Below the pieces are notes generated by a model. It ran no database searches. It was given only the letters and a program-made list of their open reading frames with translations, and was not told where the DNA came from. A program made the position numbers and the translations under genes. From HK1 sp965215295 (GTDB lineage: Bacteria; Pseudomonadota; Gammaproteobacteria; HK1), in NCBI GenBank assembly GCA_965215295.1, contig OZ244045.1, forward strand, positions 1,860,001 through 1,924,000: DNA of 64,000 nucleotides, read 5' to 3'. Below are positions 60,155 through 64,000 of this stretch, piece by piece (the stretch's first letter is position 1; every line of letters starts with the position of its first letter).

Positions 60155-60742
60155 TCAGCGCGAATCCTCCCGATGCCGCTTGCATTCGTTCCAGCGAAAG
60201 CACTCTGTGACATGGTCGTTCACCATCCCCACCGCCTGCATGAACGCGTAGCAGATGGTGGGACCGACGAAGCGGAACCCGCGGCGCTTGAGCGCCTTGC
60301 TCATCGCCTCGGAGGCCGGGGTCGAGGCCGGGACGTCTTCGAGCCGGCGCCAGGCGTTGACGACCGGCGCGCCGCCGGTGAACTCCCACAGGAACTCCGG
60401 AAACCGGACGCCCGACTCGCGCAGGTCGAGCCACGCCCGGGCGTTTCCGATCGCGGCGTGGATCTTGAGGCGGTTGCGCACGATGCCGGCATCGTCGAGG
60501 AGCGAGGCGATCTCCTTCTCGCCGTAGCGCGCGATGCGTTCCGGATCGAACCCGTCGAACGCGCGCCGGTACGCCTCTCGCTTCTTCAGGATCGTGTACC
60601 AGCTCAGGCCGGCCTGCGCGCCTTCGAGGATCAGCATCTCGAAGAGCCTGCGGTCGTCCCGGACCGGGACGCCCCACTCCTCGTCGTGATAGGCGACGTA
60701 GAGCGGGTCGTCGTTCACCCAGCCGCAGCGGGTCCGGGTCAT
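60155..60742 (-). CDS. tag: DNA-3-methyladenine glycosylase I (195 aa)
   Basis: This base-excision repair enzyme removes 3-methyladenine. It has the TagI features: zinc-binding Cys6 (RTRCGWV) and His near residue 18 (AYHDEEWG), with a second His/Cys pair in NDHVTECFRW. The catalytic Glu lies in LILEGAQAGLSW and the helical LKKREAYRRAF and VGPTICYAFMQAVGMVNDH follow. Length matches TagI. The ATG at 60742 begins MTRTRCGWV, as in the family. It stands alone, divergent from MsrA. Confidence 0.94.
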   Translation of the reverse strand: MTRTRCGWVNDDPLYVAYHDEEWGVPVRDDRRLFEMLILEGAQAGLSWYTILKKREAYRRAFDGFDPERIARYGEKEIASLLDDAGIVRNRLKIHAAIGNARAWLDLRESGVRFPEFLWEFTGGAPVVNAWRRLEDVPASTPASEAMSKALKRRGFRFVGPTICYAFMQAVGMVNDHVTECFRWNECKRHREDSR

Positions 60743-60823
60743 CTCCCGATCCTCCGGCGCCGGCCGATGGCGAGGCCGGCATCCTGAACGGCCCGGCAAG
60801 CCGGTGCCGGCAACAAATGGACC

Positions 60824-60855
60824 TGTCCGGTCTTGTAGCACAAGGGTTGTCCGGC
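60824..60855. repeat. 31-bp motif shared with the Rpn units
   Basis: This sequence has the pattern TGTCCGGT, six bases, GCACA, four bases, TTGTCCGG. The same pattern with the same spacing occurs at 6448, 8588 and 10788 in the Rpn units, and a variant at 4060. It may be a mobile-element end or a regulatory site of msrA. Confidence 0.6.
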
Positions 60856-60927
60856 TGTCCGGCAGGCCGGTTGCGCGTCGATCATCGGAGACTTAGAGTG
60901 CTTCGACCCCACGCCGAGACGACCCCC

Positions 60928-61575
60928 ATGCGCCTGTTCCGCAAGATGCTGGAGATTCCGAGCGCCGGCGAGGCGCTTCCCGGACGGCCCGATCCGATCC
61001 CCACCCCCGACACGAGCTTCATCAACGGACGCTCCATCAAGCCGCCGTTCCCGAGCGGCATGGAGCGGGCGCAGCTCGGGCTCGGCTGCTTCTGGGGCGG
61101 CGAGAAGGCGTTCTGGAACCTGCCCGGGGTACACGTCACCGCGGTCGGCTACGCCGCGGGCGCCACTCCCAACCCGACCTACGAGGAGGTGTGCAGCGGC
61201 CGCACCGGCCACAACGAGGTCGTCCTCGTCGTCTTCGACCCTGATCGCACGGACTACGGCGCGATCCTCAAGACGTTCTGGGAAGCCCACGATCCCACCC
61301 AGGGGATGCGCCAGGGCAACGATGTCGGCACACAGTACCGTTCGGGGATCTACACCTGCTCCGAGGCCCAGGCCGAGCAGGCGCTCGCGTCGCGCGACGC
61401 GTACCAGGAGGCGCTTTCCGCTGTGGGCCACGGCCGCATCACCACCGAGATCCTCGACGCCGGTCCCTTCTACTACGCCGAGGACCACCACCAGCAGTAC
61501 CTCGCCAGGAACCCGTTCGGCTACTGCGGCCACGGGGGCACCGGAGTCGCCTGTCCGGCGGGCGTCGCGGCCTGA
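60928..61575 (+). CDS. msrA: Peptide methionine (S)-S-oxide reductase MsrA (215 aa)
   Basis: The enzyme reduces methionine S-sulfoxide in proteins. The active site Cys54 is in GLGCFWGGEK, and the resolving cysteines are Cys200 and Cys209 near the C-terminus (GYCGHGGTGVACP). GYAAGATPNPTYEEVCSGRTGHNEVV and YRSGIYT are family hallmarks. Like E. coli MsrA it has an N-terminal extension of about 40 residues. The ATG at 60928 was chosen as the nearest start giving the standard length. It is divergent from tag. Confidence 0.94.
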   Translation: MRLFRKMLEIPSAGEALPGRPDPIPTPDTSFINGRSIKPPFPSGMERAQLGLGCFWGGEKAFWNLPGVHVTAVGYAAGATPNPTYEEVCSGRTGHNEVVLVVFDPDRTDYGAILKTFWEAHDPTQGMRQGNDVGTQYRSGIYTCSEAQAEQALASRDAYQEALSAVGHGRITTEILDAGPFYYAEDHHQQYLARNPFGYCGHGGTGVACPAGVAA

Positions 61576-61600
61576 CCCGTCCGGGCGTCACGTTCGGGCG

Positions 61601-61708
61601 TTACGTCCGGCCACGCGGGGGTTCGTTCTCCTCGGGCCATTTCACGACCCGCGGCTCGGGCCGTGGCCGAATCAATTCGGGCAGTACATCGGTATCGACC
61701 AGGATCAG
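61601..61708 (-). pseudogene. Truncated FitB/VapC-type PIN toxin
   Basis: The first 24 codons read ILVDTDVLPELIRPRPEPRV-like sequence, matching the start of FitB-type PIN ribonucleases (family start MILVDTNVLSELMRPRP). The frame then diverges and ends at a stop after 35 codons; a full PIN domain needs about 135. The expected ATG, overlapping the antitoxin stop, is now CTG. Only the first of the conserved acidic residues survives, so the toxin is dead. Confidence 0.75.
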
Positions 61709-61944
61709 ATTGCGATCCTGGCCTGCGGCTCGTCGTGGTCCTCCAGGTATCGCTCGATGTCCTCGCCCGGCTGGACAACGGCGACGAGATCGTGTGGGAA
61801 CCGCGAAATCGGTTCCTGCTCATGGGCCGCCTGATCGAGAACCGACCGTGCCGGCGCCTCCGGACTACGACCGGACGATTCGGCACGTCGGCGCAACCGC
61901 TTCTTCGACTCCGCAGAGAGCTTTCTCATGGCAATGCTGGTCAT
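61705..61944 (-). CDS. FitA-like ribbon-helix-helix antitoxin (79 aa)
   Basis: The N-terminus MTSIAMRKLSAESKKRLRRRA then GRSPEAPAR (shown here in short pieces) matches FitA-type antitoxins, which bind DNA by a ribbon-helix-helix fold and neutralise a PIN-domain toxin. The C-terminal half (EPISRFPHDLVAVVQPGEDIE) is the toxin-binding extension. Length is normal. The gene directly precedes the truncated toxin relic, so it may be an orphan antitoxin that still represses its own promoter or protects against related toxins. Confidence 0.78.
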   Translation of the reverse strand: MTSIAMRKLSAESKKRLRRRAESSGRSPEAPARSVLDQAAHEQEPISRFPHDLVAVVQPGEDIERYLEDHDEPQARIAI

Positions 61945-62146
61945 CGGATTTCGAAGGGTGAACAGACCTCACGGAGAATTGTACGCAATCACTATCGTGA
62001 CAAGACGACCTGGCGCACCGTGAAGCGCATCAAGACCCTCGGCCCGTATGGGATTGGACTGTCTTTCACACCATCGCTCGGCAGCGACGTGGCCGGCAGA
62101 TGGCAAATTTCCGAGTGACGCGCATTCCGCGGCGGGGCAGCGCTCT

Positions 62147-64000
62147 CTACGCGCTCGGCGTGTCCCCCAACGAAACGACGGGTATCAATTCGCCAAGGGT
62201 TTCTCTCGCAATGTCCACCAGATGCTGGTGGTGCGTAAAGAAGAGCACCTGGGTCTTTGCCGCCAGTTGCCCGAGCACCTGAAATCCGGCGGCTGCACGC
62301 TCGTCATCGAAGTTGATGAACAGATCGTCGGCGATGAAGGGTAGCGGAGGCGCCCGATCCAGATAGTCGGCAACCGAGGCGGTTCGCAGTGCGAGATAAA
62401 GCTGGTCGGCCGTTCCGGTGCTCATTCCGGGGACGGCGACTTTCGCGCCGTCCGGGCGCTCGCCGATCAGATGCGGCCGATCCCGATCGTCGAAATCGAC
62501 ACGAAGGTTCTTGAACGAACCACCGGTGAGAGTGGCGAAGAGCTGGCCGGCGCTCTTCAGCAGAGGCGCCTGCTTCTCGAGTCGGTAACGGTCGATCGCC
62601 CATTGGAGCAGCAGGGCGGCGGAGCGGACTCGCACGTACTGCTCCGCGATGTCTCGCATCTCGGCAAGCGCCTCCTGCTGATCGGCCGCCGCCCGCGCTG
62701 CCTTGTCATCGCCAGCGCCGCACACGGCTTCGAACGCCTGCCGAGCCGCAGTGCGACGTTCCCGCGTTTCGAGGCGACGCTCGTCCAGCTCCTGCAAATC
62801 CTGCTCCAACGAGATCTCGCGGGCCGTTACCTGATCCGGAGCGACCTCCTCACACTCTCTACGCAATGCGTCAATCGAGAAACCGTCACCCGCCTCACCG
62901 AGGGTCTTGAGCACCTGCGCCTGCTCCGCCTTCAACCCACGCAGCCGATCCGATCTGTCGATCGCAACCTTGAGCTGTTCGACATCCGTGACGCCAGCCG
63001 CTTCCTGAAGACGTTCCACATCTTCACGCGCGTGGCGGCGTTCGGCTTCGCGTTCATCGATCTCCCGTTCGAGGCCGGCGATGGTGTCGTCTTTCTCCCC
63101 TTGGAGATCACGCACGCGTTTGGCCTCGGTCAGGCGGCGTTCCATCTTAAGGGCCGCCTCTTCGGGTTCGAGCCGGGTCAGATCGGGGGCGACGATCTCC
63201 GCCAGTCGCGTGACGTCCCGGCCAAACGCTTCCATGTAGCCTTCAATCTTGCCGATGCGCTCGTGACGCAGGTTGATGACCTTGTCGACGCGAGCCCGCA
63301 TCTCATCGATCGTATCGATCTGCACCGAGACGGCCTCGGGGTCGGCGGTGGGATCGAGCCCCAGTGCCCCGAGCGCTTCAGCCCAACGGTGCCGCCATTC
63401 CGACCATGCCGCTTCGGCCTTCTCGAGCGCTTTGCGCTTGTTCTCCTCATCGGCGGCGGCCTGACGATGCTCCTTCTCCAACTGGCGCCGGTTTTCGGCA
63501 GCCCTTTCGTGCTCCCTCACTACCTGGTCCGCAATTTCAAGGACCACGGCAAGTGGTTGGCCGGCCGGCGCTGGCGTACCGGCTCCCAGCGCCGCGATTG
63601 CGTCAAGAATGCCGGCCCGGGATTCCGCTTCCTGGCGACGCAAGGCGGCGACCTGCCTCTCGGCCTTCGCCCGGCGCTCCTCTGCGTTCCCCATGTCCTT
63701 TCGGATACTCAGCCACTCCAGCATGTCGTCCGGCGCCAAGGGCTCGAACGGCGCCTCCGACCACATGTTGCGCCATGCGGCATCGAGCCCGCGACGTTCT
63801 TCGACAAGCGTTTCCTCCTCCTGGCCCAAGCTCTTCAGCAACTCTTCCTGCTCCTCGATCCCACGCAGCATCACGGCCAGCTGCGCCACGGCCTCGGTCT
63901 TGTCGAACCGACGGTCCGCGAGCGTGTCGGCGTTACGCACGGCTTCCTCATAGGCATCGGAGAGGTTGTCTCCAGTACCCGCAAAGGCGTTGCTCTCGTC
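62147..64000 (-). CDS. YhaN-like SMC-type AAA ATPase, C-terminal part (617 aa visible)
   Basis: This large SMC/Rad50-like ATPase runs off the right edge; the frame is open to base 64000, so the N-terminal Walker A lies outside. Long coiled-coil arms (about 62700-63950) are followed by the C-terminal ATPase lobe: STGTADQLYLALR is the signature motif, FIADDLFINFDDER the Walker B, and FTHHQHL the H-loop. This matches YhaN (AAA_27) proteins, which normally pair with a YhaO/SbcD-like exonuclease in DNA repair. The partner should lie just upstream beyond the window. The gene is transcribed leftward towards the FitA locus. Confidence 0.85.
   Translation of the reverse strand, partial: DESNAFAGTGDNLSDAYEEAVRNADTLADRRFDKTEAVAQLAVMLRGIEEQEELLKSLGQEEETLVEERRGLDAAWRNMWSEAPFEPLAPDDMLEWLSIRKDMGNAEERRAKAERQVAALRRQEAESRAGILDAIAALGAGTPAPAGQPLAVVLEIADQVVREHERAAENRRQLEKEHRQAAADEENKRKALEKAEAAWSEWRHRWAEALGALGLDPTADPEAVSVQIDTIDEMRARVDKVINLRHERIGKIEGYMEAFGRDVTRLAEIVAPDLTRLEPEEAALKMERRLTEAKRVRDLQGEKDDTIAGLEREIDEREAERRHAREDVERLQEAAGVTDVEQLKVAIDRSDRLRGLKAEQAQVLKTLGEAGDGFSIDALRRECEEVAPDQVTAREISLEQDLQELDERRLETRERRTAARQAFEAVCGAGDDKAARAAADQQEALAEMRDIAEQYVRVRSAALLLQWAIDRYRLEKQAPLLKSAGQLFATLTGGSFKNLRVDFDDRDRPHLIGERPDGAKVAVPGMSTGTADQLYLALRTASVADYLDRAPPLPFIADDLFINFDDERAAAGFQVLGQLAAKTQVLFFTHHQHLVDIARETLGELIPVVSLGDTPSA

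Overview
This is a very G+C-rich bacterial segment. Almost every long frame on both strands is open, so genes were called from protein content, start sites and gene overlaps rather than ORF length. LpxH (lipid A synthesis), a Lol-type ABC ATPase, an RND efflux pump and a FadD/thiolase/FadB-type fatty-acid set point to a Gram-negative bacterium; LpxH rather than LpxI favours the gamma/beta-proteobacterial side. The load of MttB-family methyltransferases, an enolase-superfamily enzyme, HyuA, malonyl-CoA decarboxylase and a DddP-like protein fits a marine, possibly host-associated heterotroph. That lifestyle and lineage are inference. No rRNA, tRNA or CRISPR array was seen.

Layout. 1-2105: 3'-truncated gene for a secreted Calx-beta repeat protein (minus), preceded by tandem copies of its own 5' end and a 29-base G run. 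4060-10960: three tandem copies of a roughly 2.15-kb unit, each with an Rpn-family PD-(D/E)XK nuclease gene behind a decayed ISNCY-type transposase N-terminus, plus a partial fourth unit. 11279-22712: a minus-strand series running XdhL-type molybdoenzyme, MoaD-like protein, RND adaptor and permease, SDR, HyuA and an enolase-superfamily enzyme. 23019-29204: ferredoxin-NADP reductase, malonyl-CoA decarboxylase overlapping an MttB-like gene, and a second MttB-like gene. 29540-30552: three tandem small membrane coiled-coil proteins. 31119-35069: a fused double ABC exporter. 35186-40118: a four-gene membrane operon (coiled-coil membrane protein, vWA-like protein, MotA/TolQ-like protein with a long tail, MotB-like single-pass protein), the best candidate for an undescribed, possibly Zorya-like, defence system. 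40589-43214: LpxH, Uma2 nuclease, YfcE-like phosphoesterase. 42639-48683: beta-oxidation operon (thiolase, FadB-type dehydrogenase/hydratase, FadD). 48939-50138: DddP-like protein. 50259-52711: CHAD protein overlapping a ParA-type ATPase. 53088-57687: LolD-like ATPase, FtsX-type permease and AttH-like lipocalin. 57797-64000: EamA transporter, exported intradiol dioxygenase, TagI, MsrA, a FitA antitoxin with a truncated FitB toxin, and the C-terminal part of a YhaN-like ATPase.

A recurring theme is minisatellite expansion. Arrays of 12-173 bp occur between genes, where several are copies of the adjoining gene's 5' or 3' end, and in frame inside otherwise ordinary genes (ABC exporter linker, CHAD protein, FadB-type N-terminus, the MotB-like coiled coil, Rpn proteins). 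Most intragenic units are multiples of three bases.
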